Notes: generated by a model from the sequence alone, not told the origin. A stretch of DNA of 64,000 bases from Apoda limacodes (GCA_946406115.1 OX291543.1:27554815-27618814); one strand, 5' to 3'. Positions 1-11,190 are shown, counted from the first letter of the stretch. Numbers and translations: made by a program.

Positions 1-110
1 GCAGCGCCATCTGCTGGGTTCAATTTGATTTCCAAACCATCCAGCAACCCACTAAAATGTTCAGACAAAATTTCACCCAAATCGTTCCCGCTGTTTAGGA
101 GGAGTAAGGT

Positions 111-312
111 GACAAACATTTGTTAAGAAGAATTATACGTAGAAAAAAAATCGACTCACGCCTGACGGTTATGAGTAGCCTATGTCCTTTCCCGGGACTC
201 AGACTATCTCCATGCCAAATGTCATCTGAATCCGTATAGTAGTTTAAGCGTGAAGAGGTCACAGATAGACGGACAGACAGACTTACTTTTGCATTTATAA
301 TATTAGTATCGA
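111..312 (-). mobile_element. Helitron-like non-autonomous element, 5' part
   Basis: Read on the minus strand, it starts TCGATACTAATATTATAAA next to a host A, the usual 5' end of lepidopteran Helitrons. A short GTCTGTCCGTC run follows, then the 'pan-element' text with TTGGCATGGAGATAGT and CCCGGGAAAGGACATAGGC. The 3' half with the terminal hairpin and CTAG is missing or too decayed to see. It encodes no protein. Confidence 0.6.
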
Positions 313-639
313 TTGTATCAACGAACATATTTGTATAAGTTTATTAAATTAAAATGATTGATTATTGCAAACAAGTAAAAAAATATAGATACAACGTATA
401 TACTTGTTAGAATCATTAAGCATACCCACATTGTTAATTCAAATATATATAAAGCTCTTGTTATAATAAGTCAACTTATTAAATTTACGTACTATCCTGA
501 ATGTTTTATTTACTAACTAAGAGAAAATCGTTCTTAGAAAACACCTAGTCTCAAGACAAACACAAATACTAAATGTTTGTCTTGTGCGGTAATCGAATCC
601 CAGCCCCTTGATTCAGCAGTTGGGTCATTTTTTTTTAAA
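313..639. other. AT-rich non-coding DNA with a possible tRNA-like SINE scrap
   Basis: No coding signal. Around 585-606 is TGTGCGGTAATCGAATCCCA, which resembles the tRNA-like region (B-box in reverse) of common lepidopteran SINE-type repeats. The remainder is AT-rich with no structure I can name. Confidence 0.4.
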
Positions 640-1178
640 AAAAAACAAGCTTACGGTCCGCCTCATTGGTAAGCGGTCACCGTAGCCTATGGAGGCTGGA
701 CACCAGGTGTATCACTTGCGCGTTGCCGACCTTTCAGAAATCTAATAACTTTTTTCTCTTGAAGAACTCCATACTGTAGTCCTTGCAGAAAACCTTGGCA
801 GGGAGCTCATTCCATAACTTAAGCGTTCGCTGGAGAAAGTTTCTCTGAAACCGCACTGTACGCGACCATTTAGGTTCTAAAGTGTTAGAATGAATTCCCT
901 GCCGATGGCGAGCGGTGCGATGGTACAAAGTAGCCGTGGGCATCATTTCGAACAATTCCTCAGAACACAACCCATTGTACAAGCGGTAGAACACACACAG
1001 GGAGGCAAAGACTCTCCTCAGACTTAAGGGCTCGATACCGCAAGTGAGTTCGGAATCGTCGACAATTCTCACAGCCCGTCGTTGAACCGAGTCAAAGGGC
1101 CAAGCTGGTATCCAGGTGCATCTGCCCAGAGATGGCAGCAGTACTCCATATGGGGCCGAACTTGCGACTTGCAAAGTA
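640..1178 (-). pseudogene. 5'-truncated LINE copy, C-terminal end of ORF2
   Basis: On the minus strand this is the last part of the same LINE that is complete at 22.6-26.26 kb. It covers the post-RT C-terminal region (PFDSVQRRAVRIVDD, CGIEPLSLRR, YRLYNGLCSEELFEMMP, LWNELPAKVF) and the 3' tail with the GCCTGAT/CTTGTTT motif and an A-run at about 640. The reading frame is nearly open but goes off track at the C-terminus (FKRKKLLDF instead of FKKEVIRFLKG). Beyond 1178 the sequence is no longer LINE. It is a dead-on-arrival 3' fragment with no EN or RT domain. Confidence 0.88.
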
Positions 1179-1635
1179 AAGTAAAGTAAATTATGGTCGA
1201 GTCTTGCACGATGTATTTCTTTCAGGTTCGCTGCTGCATTAGAAAGCCACCGAACATCAGAGAAAAGTACGTCAAGTATCGCGACCCGTTGAGATTCTGA
1301 GACAATGTACAAGAGTCTGCGGGAAGATATGTGGTGTATAATGAACACCGGCGACCCGCCGAGTCTATGTGCTAAGGCGCAATTGCTATGAGGCTCGGTG
1401 TTATAGCTGTAGCTACTCCCGAGATACGGTGAGCAGCTCAGGCTGGATCGAGGATCTGGAGTGAAGTTAGCACACTCCCAGAAGCCTTGCACGTGGTCTG
1501 CTCAGCTGCTGTCGCGTGCTGAAGGTCAACGCAAGTAGCGTGATGTATGCGCACGCAGTAAGCAATGCAAGAGCGCGAAGTAAGTAACGCAAGAGCGCGC
1601 AGTAAGCCATTCGGTAGGGAATCGTCCGTCGAAAA
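1179..1635. other. Unclassified moderately GC-rich repeat-like DNA
   Basis: Joins the truncated LINE to an inverted repeat. At about 1557-1607 a roughly 22-bp unit containing AGTAAG..GCAAGAGCGCG occurs twice in tandem with a partial third copy. Open frames exist on both strands, but none resembles a known protein and none is supported by a domain. Confidence 0.4.
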
Positions 1636-2045
1636 TAATAAGTCGGAATTAAACGCTTCGTTATTCGGCAAAATACCACTATCCCGATGTTTCGGCTGGG
1701 TTTCACCAGCCTTGTTCACTGGTAGACTGGCGGTGCGCGGTGTCTTCGGCTTCGAGTGGAGGCGTCCTGTTGAACTACCCTCACTTTGTCTTTATTCTTG
1801 TCATAATCACTACACACAACACTAACGGTGCGTTCGTTAGTGAAACTGCTGTATCTTCCTATGACTGGATTCCATGCAGGCGTCAGTTTGTATCCATCCT
1901 CACGATTGAAGTTCTTATGCTCCACTCGAAGCCGAAGACACCGCGCACCGCTAGTCTACGCTTGACCAAGGCTTGTGTAACCCAGCCGAAACGTAGGGAT
2001 AATGGTATTTTGCCAAATAACGACGCGTTTGATCCCATTTTATTA
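1636..2045. repeat. Long inverted repeat (foldback/MITE-like), arms about 125 bp
   Basis: Bases 1636-1762 and 1918-2045 are reverse complements over most of their length. For example GGTGTCTTCGGCTTCGAGTG at about 1740 pairs with CACTCGAAGCCGAAGACACC at about 1923, and CGGCAAAATACC pairs with GGTATTTTGCC. A 155-bp spacer lies between them. Arms of this size around a short unique core suggest a foldback DNA transposon or MITE. No transposase is encoded. Confidence 0.85.
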
Positions 2046-3229
2046 TTTTTAAATTAGAAGAGTTCACAGTCAAAACTGTCGCCCTCTTACACATCTACGT
2101 GCAATATTTTTGACAAAGATTATCAATTTCAACAACTAAAACAACCACAATAGCAAATTATTTAGATTTGAAACAGACTTTCCTAACTCATCTAGTTTGT
2201 TGAGGTTGTTCAGATATTTTCCCGTAACCTACTTATAATAATAGATTCGAGAACTGCGTATCACTACTTCTAAAGTAAATACTACCTCTACCTCTCTTCT
2301 CTTCATTTCTTAAATAAAATCTTAAATATATTTTTTTCTGCAATGCTGATATCGCTAAATATGTGTGTTTTTTCCTGAAATAAATGAAATTTGTTTATAA
2401 TTATAATTTAATTTAAGTTGGTTCTTATGTTGGTTCTTAAAATGATTGATGGTAGCGAGCTTTAAGTATATCTGCACGCGTTTTATATGCACCACAGAAA
2501 GACTTTGACTGTCACCAGCAAATACAAACCACCCATAATTTTCAGAACTTCTTAGGTCTTTTAGAGTTTTGACTACGACTTTTATATGTGAGCGATGGCT
2601 CATCATACATTCGTCCCACATAATGAGACAAGTAGGAGTTTTAGTTTAGTACACCTTATTAATAATGATTATAATATATTTAATTGTCTTGGACAGCAAC
2701 ATAGCGACATCTGGTCCTAAACTAAGCAAGGCTATGGGTACCAAACACCTAATAAATATACTTATTTATTTATTTATATGGCAAATACATACATATTATA
2801 CATAAAAACACCAAACCTCAAGTCCAACACGAATGTTCGTCACATAAATGATTGCCTTGTGCGGCGATCAAACACCGTTGAGGTGGCAGTAACTACTACC
2901 AACTAAGCTACTTAGCAGTCAATAAAATTAATCACATAACTTATTTACTTACTTAATTTGATGTACATTAAGCTTTTTATGCTAGTCAAAAAAGTAAAAG
3001 TAAAATGTACAATTATATTTAGCATAGTACTTACTTGGTTGGTTGCATTAATAATGCGTAGGTTAAAATATTACTTTACGCGATAGATATTAAGTATTTT
3101 TTTCCCCCTAATTTATGTAAGTTTTTTACTAAGTTACAAACTGACTGACATTATTAAAATCAATAAGCATTTTTTTCTAACAAATCACTTGTAGAAAAAC
3201 ATTCCTCAATCCTTTACCGCCATAGATCC
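2046..3229. other. AT-rich intergenic DNA
   Basis: No gene. It holds one SINE-like scrap at about 2810-2925 (listed separately) and otherwise simple AT-rich sequence. The 88-codon open frame at 2355-2621 has no recognisable motif. Confidence 0.5.
2735..2925 (-). repeat. tRNA-like SINE-type fragment (decayed)
   Basis: Contains CTTGTGCGGCGATCAAACACC followed by a purine/pyrimidine-mixed block (GGTGGCAGTAACTACTACCAACTAAGCTA). This is the layout of widespread lepidopteran repeats with a tRNA-like segment read on the minus strand. Decay prevents a subfamily assignment. Confidence 0.4.
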
Positions 3230-3440
3230 AAGACAGCATCTCGTGGCCGGGTGTGACAATAAATCAACCCTGGAGGAAATTGCCAGCGACGCGCGGGCAA
3301 GGAGAGGGTGGAGCGGGGGAGTTTCCCGGAGGAGGGAAATTAATTAAATCTTGCATCGAACTCCTGAGGCCGCCCGCCTAACGAACGGCCATTGTATTTA
3401 AATAATGCGTGTGTCGACTTTTCCTGAGATCGTTCTAGAC
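3230..3440. other. GC-rich non-coding island
   Basis: About 200 bp with distinctly higher GC than its surroundings. It includes TTAATTAAAT and ATTTAAATAATG homeodomain-type AT cores within GC-rich text (GCGGGCAAGGAGAGGGTGG, GAGGCCGCCCGCC). No ORF and no sign of a repeat family. Unique GC-rich islands in a desert beside a developmental regulator can be conserved enhancers, but nothing here proves it. Confidence 0.35.
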
Positions 3441-3769
3441 GCGGTGCTGAGTTAACAGAATTGGCTTTTTGTCTTTTGTTATCAGGTCAACATTAAGGTT
3501 TTATGTTGATGATAGCGTTATTATTATAAATAGGTATTTCTGATTACCGTTTTAAGTGAAATTGTTTTTTTTATTACTTAATGGTACGTTCAGAAATGTG
3601 AAGCACCTACTTATGATATCTCCAATTGCCAAAATCTTATTAGTTAAGCAAATAATAATATCTCTGGCTTTAAACAACATAACTTTTAGGTATCTATGTC
3701 TATGGTGACCAGAAACCAGAAAGTATGCTCATATACCTACTGAAAAATATCTATATTCGAACACTGGAC

Positions 3770-4030
3770 CCACGCAAGTTCGCCTCCCTGTGTGTGTTTT
3801 ATGGCTTGAATGATGAAATTTGAAATGATGCCCACGGCTACTTTCTACCATCGAACCGCTCGCCATCGGCAGGGAGTACATTCTCACACCTTAAAACCTA
3901 AATGATCACGTTCAGTGCCGTTTCAGAGGAACTTAGATTTTTAAGGGTCTGCAAGCGTCCATAGGCTACGGTGACCGCTTACTATCAGGCGGCTTGTTAG
4001 CTTGTTTGTCACCTTAGTGATATAAAAAAC
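3770..4030 (+). pseudogene. Decayed LINE 3' fragment
   Basis: Plus-strand remnant of the main LINE family. It retains the coding text for FASLCVF, EMMPTATFYHRTARHRQG and the tail CGTCCATAGGCTACGGTGAC with the ATCAGGCGG and CTTGTTT motifs. Deletions and stops run throughout. Only the last part of ORF2 and the 3' UTR are present. Confidence 0.85.
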
Positions 4031-4109
4031 GCGAAAGTTTTTAAATTTAATGACATACCTACTAACGACTACACTAATATGTTGAAAATATAGGATTAAG
4101 TCTGTACCT

Positions 4110-4265
4110 GCCAGCCTATATACGTCCCTACTGTTGGGTCACCACCTACCTGCATAAGCGAGGGTAATTTAGGCCAAAGTCTACACGCGAGCCCAGTGCA
4201 GATTGTGGACTTTACATCCGTTTTTTTTTACGTATGCAGGTTTCCTCACGATGTTTTCCTGTACG
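4110..4265 (+). repeat. Fragment of a lepidopteran dispersed repeat
   Basis: Matches a very common lepidopteran repeat by memory: CAGCCTATATACGTCCC near the start and GCAGGTTTCCTCACGATGTTTTCC near the end. Intervening text is shortened. Another piece, read on the minus strand, is at 56810-56985. Probably a non-autonomous retroelement; class not certain. Confidence 0.55.
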
Positions 4266-4269
4266 TATG

Positions 4270-5170
4270 CTTAAAATCATATTACCAGTATACAATTTCC
4301 ACTGAAACTGTGAAATATTGTAATTCCCGAAGAATGTAGAAGGAGTTTTATTTGAATATGAACAAGGCTGAATAAGATTTACATGATTAGCTGTGGGCAT
4401 CTGTGGACTAAGCAAACTTATTAAGAATAACTTATTAAGAATCGCTTATTAAGTCGTCAGCTTAAATATTGTATAAACTTATTTTCACGCTAAACTAATT
4501 TCATTACGTAGGTACTAATGAGTAACTTAAGAATGAGAAACGTTTTCTCAATGTTGCTAGTACAACAAATAAATGTATGAAGAATCCAGAAGCACGTTCG
4601 AAGATAACGACAGTTTCAATAAAATCTTTCAAAATACATGTATTTTACAAAATAGGCTTACTCTAGTAATCTAAGACTTCGAATTCATTTGTAGGGTCAA
4701 TATTAATGACAGTACTAAGTACTTATTCTCCTCAATTGCTCATATTTCATTTGGGGGGCACTAAATTTGGCTTTATTACGTAAATAATATCCCCCAAAAT
4801 ATTCCTGCTAATTAATATAAGGGCTTGCCACTTAAAGGGGAAGTCGGGGAATTTCAGCGGGTCGTTAGAGGCTAAGCGGCATCTGTTGTAAAACCTTCGT
4901 CTTTATCTTTATGAGATAATTTTAAGGTTAAAGTAGGAAAAAACTCTTTAGGATAAATTTTTTTTGTAACTTAGCTCTTAAAATTATGCGATTTTAAAAG
5001 TACATACTTACCTATGTGGTGTTGCTACCAAATCGCGTATTAACTTTTTATTTGGTATAAAAATGATATTCCTTATATATATTTCGAACTTTAATATTTT
5101 TACAAATTAATATACCTACACGTGTTATTTGACTATATAAACATAGGTATGTATTTTTATATACTGAATA
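4270..5170. other. AT-rich intergenic DNA
   Basis: No gene, RNA or repeat I can name. A short run of TTATTAAGAAT words repeats at about 4415-4450. Confidence 0.5.
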
Positions 5171-5171
5171 A

Positions 5172-6556
5172 AAAAAAACCGGTCAAGTGTGAATTGGACT
5201 CGTGCACTCGTCGTGGACTAAATTTGAACAATGCCTGGTCAGTAATGGTCAGGAATGGTTTTGCTATTGTAAAATTGTAAGTGTACGAAATACATTTTTA
5301 TTTATGAAAGTAATATAAGTGTAGATATATTTGACCTATTTGTAATGTTAGGAGCTTAGGGTTGTCATGTCAAATGAAAAAGTATGATGCTTATGTTTAC
5401 TGCCATTTTTAAAATAGTTTAAAAACAAATAAAATAATGAACATATGATTTTTGTATACATTTAAGTATTTGATTAAATTTGTAATTTTGGATCCATTTA
5501 TTTGTTAAAATTAAACCCATATTTTTTTGTTATTTTTTGGCCATAAATCAAAAACAATAACACATTAAATTAAAATTCATACAGTCGATCATCGCATTTG
5601 ATGTTGAATAAAAATCCGACTACGTCCAGACAGTCATGGTGCCGCAAACGTGACGTATGACTTGCCGAACAGCTCCTTCATGGCCGTATGTATGAAAACA
5701 AAGGCAGTTCGGGAGTGTTCAGTCCCGGTCGGAAGTAGCATGGCGTGGCCGACTGTTTATGTAAAATAAATGTTTACGTTATGGCTGTACTATGGGTACC
5801 TGACAATTAATGCAAATGCTTAAAGTCGTAATAGTAAACACTCAGACAAAAGAAACACAATAAGAAGAAGGTAAATATATATAAAATATAAAAATGTTCA
5901 TAACATGAAGATGTATGTTCTGTGCGGGTAATCAGTAGGAGACAATATACCAAGTTAAGCTTCTAAGCTTTTTTTTTATACCACTAAGGTGGCAAACAAG
6001 CTTATGGTCCGCCTGATGGTAAGCGGTATGGACGCTTGCAACACCAGGGGTATCAATCGCGCGTTGCCGACCCTTCAGAAATGTAATAACTTCTTTCTCG
6101 AAGAACGCCATTCTGTAGTCTTTGGAGAAAACCTTGACAGGGAGCTTAAGCGTTCGCGGGAGGAAGTTTCACTGAAACCGCACTGTACGCGACCATTTTT
6201 TTAAATCTTTTAAATTTTTTAAAAGATTTTAAATTATTAAATTGCTTTTAAATCTTCAGAACTTATATGAGTACTAGTACCACTTTTCTTCAAACCTCAG
6301 AATGAATTCAAATTCTCAATTCCACCCTACTCAATGAGGTAAGTCAATTTTGATCTTTACTTTACATGATACTAACTAATTTTTTTTATAAAATGTTCAT
6401 TAATATTTTACAGTTGAATAATGATGTGAAGATATCTATTTATGCACCAAGCTTAAAGTTTTTATAGTTGCTAAATAAAAAAAAACTATGTCTCACAGAC
6501 GGACATGGCAAAACGATAAGGGATTCCTGTTTGGCTAAAGGGAACCCTTAAAATGA
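5172..6556 (+). mobile_element. Possible CCAAGTGCGAGTC-type repeat, split by later insertions
   Basis: The left end (5178-5215, CCGGTCAAGTGTGAATTGGAC) and right end (about 6480-6556, CACAGACGGACATGGC ... GGGAACCC) match the two ends of a repeat seen more completely at 46688-47137 and 51088-51545. Between them lie a SINE-like scrap (about 5880-5950) and a LINE tail (5970-6197). Reading both ends as one disrupted element is inference. Confidence 0.45.
5970..6197 (-). pseudogene. LINE 3' fragment
   Basis: Minus-strand 3' tail of the main LINE family: A-run, ACCACTAAGGTGGCAAACAAGC, GTCCGCCTGATGGTAAGCGG, then the end of ORF2 (RNFLPRTL...KVFSKDYRMAFFEKEVI-type text). Truncated at the position of the LEPKWSRTV segment. 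The RT and EN domains are absent. Confidence 0.88.
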
Positions 6557-6570
6557 AACTAAGTTAAAAA

Positions 6571-6820
6571 TCCTGTTCTACTAATATTAAAATGTGAAAG
6601 TTTGTATGTTTGTTACTCACTCACGCTTCAACCACTGAGCAGATCGGAATGAAACTTGGCACACATACAGTTTAGGTTCTGGACTAGGACATAGGCTTTT
6701 TTATCGCGATTCAAAAGTTCCCGCGGGAATAACTGTAACCGAGGTTAAACGAACTATAGCTTGTTATAGCAAACTTCATAGTATAAATAAGGAGTTAACG
6801 TAAAAATTCCAAGGGCGGGA
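6571..6820 (+). mobile_element. Helitron-like non-autonomous element, 3'-truncated
   Basis: Begins A|TCCTGTTCTACTAATATTAA and shares its body with the complete element at 14542-14975 (CACGCTTCAACCACTG, GGAATGAAACTTGGCACACAT, GACATAGGC, GAACTATAGCTTG). The CTAG end is not present. Same family as 14542-14975 and 18704-18992. Confidence 0.7.
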
Positions 6821-7437
6821 AGTCTTCACGGGAAGACAATATATCTACTTGTTTTCTTCTACCATGCCCCACGCAGTGTGTCATATCAACTTATAGTATA
6901 ACAAACTTTTCTGATCTAGCAGTCAAAAAGCAAAACTACAGCCGCCATATTGAAATGGTGTGAACTTGAAACGACACTAGCCACCAAACACCCACGGTTT
7001 GATGATCAAAAAAGTTATTTGGACTGTATTTTGTAATTACATACTTATAATACAACGATAAGTTGATACGTGTGTATGATTTGTGTATACAGTGTCGTTA
7101 AATTTTTTGACAAAGATTAAATGAATATCTGATTAAAATGAAAGTGCATAAGATTTCTAAACATTCTCTGACAAAAACTATGGGTCCATGATATTCTAAA
7201 GCCTGAAATTTTTAAAAACATAACTTATTATGTACATATTTGTCCATATTTTAGGAGCTGCCACCCCAACTGGCAGCGAACGCGTCCTCAGTTGAATAGT
7301 TAATGCGCACTCAAATCACAATAAGAATGTGAGTTTCAAAGGAAATACGGTTGAATTAGTAATGAGGTACATTTTAGTTATCCACAAGGAGGAAGCAAGC
7401 AAATACTTATAGCGTGAGTATTTGTTAGGTAGATAGG
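6821..7437. other. AT-rich intergenic DNA
   Basis: No gene or recognisable repeat. Contains GCAGTGTGTCATATCAACTTATAG and other unique-looking text with no open frame of interest. Confidence 0.5.
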
Positions 7438-7940
7438 TTTTTTCATCTTAATCACTCGTAAACCGTGTCATTACGAGCAGGCAAAGTGGGTGCTGAGACC
7501 TTAATTACTCCCACGGGCTTGTTTTTAAATTTTACTTTACCCAAAGCAAAGCACTTTTCCATAGAAGTTACGGGCGATAATGCGCCCCTTTTATCAAGTA
7601 TGTATAAAAGTTGTATGTTTAAAATATATAATACCTACGCGCACACTAAAATCACAAGATTGGTTATTTAGTCATGTGCTACAAGCGAGCAATTACAAGT
7701 TTTAACTTAAGTCAAAACTTTTTAATTTATAAATTCTCTCGATACTAGATATCTGGGGGTGGCTTTGTTTTCTTTACTTCTAATGCAGCCATTTCTATTG
7801 TGGTTTGGAGAATTTATTTATTTATTCACGTTATATTTTTATTTATTTACTAGCAAATATGATGAATTAAAGTCTTAGCACCCGCTTTGTCTGCACGTAA
7901 TGACACTGTTTACGAGAGAGTGTGATGAAAAAACTTAAAG
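7438..7940. repeat. Inverted-repeat element (MITE-like), arms about 65-70 bp
   Basis: The left arm (7438-7507: TCACTCGTAAACCGTGTCATTACG, GCAAAGTGGGTGCTGAGACC) is the diverged reverse complement of the right arm (about 7868-7940: GCACCCGCTTTGTCTGCACG, TAATGACACTGTTTACGAGAG). The interior of about 360 bp is AT-rich and non-coding. The 68-codon open frame starting at 7465 lies across the left arm and is fortuitous. Confidence 0.75.
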
Positions 7941-9180
7941 TTACTTATAGATAAGTACCCACTTTTTTAGTTTAAAGTATAGGTATATATCTAAATAATA
8001 ATACCTTATAATAAAAAATAAATAGTAAATGGGTAGATAACGGCTTATTGGCCTGAGCTCCGGCGTATGTCGTTCTTGTGATTAGATTTAGGTATATCGA
8101 TTTATTTTCTAGAGTTTCCTAGCCAAATAAGTATAATACTTACAACAAAAGTGGTTTTAGACAAAATCTGTACACAAGTTTTTCAGATATCCACAATAAT
8201 GTAATTAGTAGTACATACTACTGTACAACACACACTTGGTCATTTTTTTATAACAGCTGTTTAGCTGTTTCCCGCCATTTTAGACAGGCTTTTTATAATT
8301 TAAGTATATATTTAACTTAATAAGAAACCAACAAGCTGCCTCCGCTTTCAATTTTTTTTTATTATTAACCTTGAGTAGTAAGAAATATTAACTTATTGTC
8401 TTTTCAAAACCTATACTAATCCTATATTAATTAGGTACTTAGGTACATAGGAATTAAGTATTTTTGTTTGTTCATACAGTAGATACAATATTACCTATAA
8501 TGTAAAAGTATGTTTGTCAGTTTGTCCTTTTTTGACTCCGAACGCAATATTTTTTATGTATACTAAATGACTACCATTATAATTTATTCCTAATCTAATC
8601 TTATTTTTATAAAACAGGCATTATGATTTAGTGTAAAAAGGATTAAAAAAAAATAAAACCTATTTTGATGATCTGTATTAATCTCAGGTTTAAGCTTAGA
8701 CGAATCTATTTCAGCGTAAACTTTTTCAGACGGCTAAGTCACATCGATCCGCTGTGGTTTCAGTAGCGCCACTTAATAAAATAGGAATTGGCGACCTCTG
8801 GAAGACGAACTCTTAACCCTCACCCATCCCTCTCCCTCGAGGGAGATTCTCCCGCTCAAGATACGTTAGAAAGGGATGTAATATATTTATACAAAGTCAA
8901 AGAAGACCAGTGAGTGGGATAGCTGTATTCATTATGAATATAATGCGGTAACGATTGTGTCTGTGCGTGTCGGCACGTGGCATTGCGTGTATGTGTGCGT
9001 AATGCTTTTCTCAACAATGCGATGATCAATATTCCACCTCGGTGAAGGACAGTGACCACTCTTAGTAACTTTATCATGAGGATTATAAATCTTTGGAAAA
9101 AAATACTATTTAAAAACAGTCCTACAAAGTCGTTGGAATAATTTTAATTTTGGAACGTTGTCGTTATTCTCTGTCCAAAA
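7941..9180. other. AT-rich intergenic DNA
   Basis: No gene. At 8810-8870 is a short pyrimidine-rich patch (CCCTCACCCATCCCTCTCCC). The open frame at 8856-9077 shows low-complexity text and no domain. Confidence 0.5.
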
Positions 9181-9186
9181 TAGCCA

Positions 9187-9556
9187 ACCACAAGTCGTTA
9201 TTCGAAAAAAGAACATTAACATGACTTCGATCGATGACGAAATGTGAATGTCTCGCGTTGTGGTTGGTTTGCGGTTTAATGGGCGTGGTTTGTGGTTAGA
9301 TTTACGACCTCCTATTGGGCAATCACCTGACCTTTTGCGGTTAGTCGTGCGGTTTCTAAGATTTTCACCCCTGGAAAAATATATAGAGGAAAATATGTGA
9401 ACAGAAAGATTGTGATTGGTCGGCTGTGATAATTTTGCGGTTAACCGCAGAATGTTATTCGTTAAAATTTTACATAAACAGAGATTGGGGGTGTTTTGTC
9501 GTATCAGGCAAGCGTACCGTTAAGAGTACGCAGCTTATTTATCGCAGACTTGCGGT
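9187..9556. promoter_or_regulatory. Candidate enhancer: cluster of nine Runx-type TGYGGT sites
   Basis: TGYGGT, the core recognised by Runt-domain proteins, is present on the plus strand at 9259, 9270, 9291, 9336, 9348, 9436 and 9551. It is on the minus strand at 9187-9192 and 9444-9449. The 9436 and 9444 sites form a palindrome, TGCGGTTAACCGCA. Between them are a CACCTG E-box (9324-9329), an AAGGTCA nuclear-receptor half-site on the minus strand (9328-9334) and TGATAA, a GATA site (9427-9432). By chance one would expect well under one TGYGGT in 370 bp of AT-rich DNA. The window also encodes a Runx factor, about 29 kb away. The site count is seen; enhancer function is inference, and an unrecognised repeat remains possible. 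Confidence 0.5.
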
Positions 9557-9599
9557 TGGAGGAGTTAAAATAAATGAATACTGATACAGGACAAAGGAC

Positions 9600-10928
9600 G
9601 CCCTCGATATCGTGCGCGCATTTTTCGAGATAGGTCTACCTACCTAATAAGGCTAACTTTACCATTACTGCAAATATTTATAGGTGAAAAATGGCATTCA
9701 ACCAGCCTGTTACCTATAATATACAAGATTAATAAAAATAACACAAATCAACAAAAAAATTTTTTGTGTTTGTTATTTAATGACTACTGTCTGATTTTTT
9801 ACATTGAAAAATAACCATACACTCAATTTATAAAAGAAAAAAATGCTTTTGTATTTTATACAATGTTGAAAAATACACGATTTTGCCAAATGCTTAGAGG
9901 TTAGGTATCATTTCTAATTAGCAAACTTTATAAGATAAAAATATTATTTATTTTGTAAATTAGGTATTGAAATCAAAATCGGGTACACAGAACTCAGGAA
10001 CCAATTTCATGTTGACTTGTGTAATAGAACCATACTCGTAGTAGTACCTAAGTAACAAGGTGTTAGATTTGTCGCAAAAAATCCGTGTGGGGTTGCTTGA
10101 TAATAAGGAACATTCGAGTTGGTAGATAAATAATTTTGTTTATTATTCTTTCAAATTTAATACAAAATACCCTGTGTGAAAATGAGTAAGCAGTGGATTT
10201 TTTCTTAAGCAAATAATAAAATTATTAAAACTGCACATTGACACCAATCCAAATTCAACGTTAGACATGAGTTAAGCTCTCGTGTACAAATTAAACCAAT
10301 AGAATTAAGATCAAGGTTATAAAAACCAAAAGTTGTAACTTTCATACCTACCTATTTTAGTAATACTCTTACATTTTTACTATTGGTTTTTGGTAAAATT
10401 ATAGGTAGTTATAAGTATATATTGTACACAACAAATCACATCACCGCAGTATTCTCTAGAAAGCTTGTAGAGGACCAGCTTGGCAACACAATCGAGATAG
10501 GTTCTATGATTAGGTAAGCCTAGTTCAACTTGTAACGTGTTATTACCTACCAATGTAAGTAGCATTTAAACTAATGCGTACTTACCTATATTTAGTTCAA
10601 TTAATAACTTAGGCATCTAATTTTTCTGGGGGAGGAGGGCACTAGGCATTCTGGATGCTTCTTTGCCTACTTCTGCCAATGAAACAATAATCAAGATTAC
10701 TAGGTTTTCTGCTCCTGTAACAGAATAATGCATAGTAGATACCAGCTACTACTGAGATATACTGTGTTTTAACCCGGGACTAATTACTGTAGGAGTATGA
10801 TGCGGAATTACGTATGTACCTACTGCCGTGATTGAGATATTTATTTTGTGTGATTTTAAATATAGAACCTAGCAGTGGCGGATTTGGGTTATAACCCCCT
10901 TCCCTTAAGGGGCATATAGCAGCTAACT
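9600..10928. other. AT-rich intergenic DNA
   Basis: No gene, RNA or structured repeat recognised. The open frame at 10380-10565 is short and featureless. Confidence 0.5.
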
Positions 10929-11190
10929 AGCGCCTACATTAGATATCTTCAATTTTCTCTTCGTAGAAAACGAATTTCTTAAATCCAAATGTTGCAAATA
11001 TAAAACTAGTCATAGGCTATTTTTAGAAGGTTTTATAAAGTTTGTAAATAATATCTGTCAGTTGTAGTTAGCAGAGTCAATATAAACCTCCTAAAAATAG
11101 CTAATGACTGGATTTATATTTCCAACATTTGGATTTTAGAAATTCGTATTCTACGGAGAGAAAATTGAGGATATCTAATGGCAGCGCTAA
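10929..11190. repeat. Inverted repeat (MITE-like hairpin), arms about 108 bp
   Basis: 10929-11037 and 11083-11190 are imperfect reverse complements. ATTAGATATC at about 10939 pairs with GATATCTAAT at about 11171. AATCCAAATGTTG at about 10982 pairs with CAACATTTGGATT at about 11131. GGCTATTTTTAGAAGG at about 11016 pairs with CCTCCTAAAAATAGCT at about 11087. The loop is about 45 bp. Non-coding; probably a short non-autonomous DNA transposon. Confidence 0.8.

Noticed and set aside
587..606. tRNA gene (B-box-like GGTAATCGAATCCC)
   Set aside because: No cloverleaf can be built around it; it fits a SINE-type scrap.
1565..1825. Open frames on both strands of the 1.4-2.05 kb region with similar GILPNN-type text
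   Set aside because: The similarity arises because the sequence is an inverted repeat; it is not a gene family.
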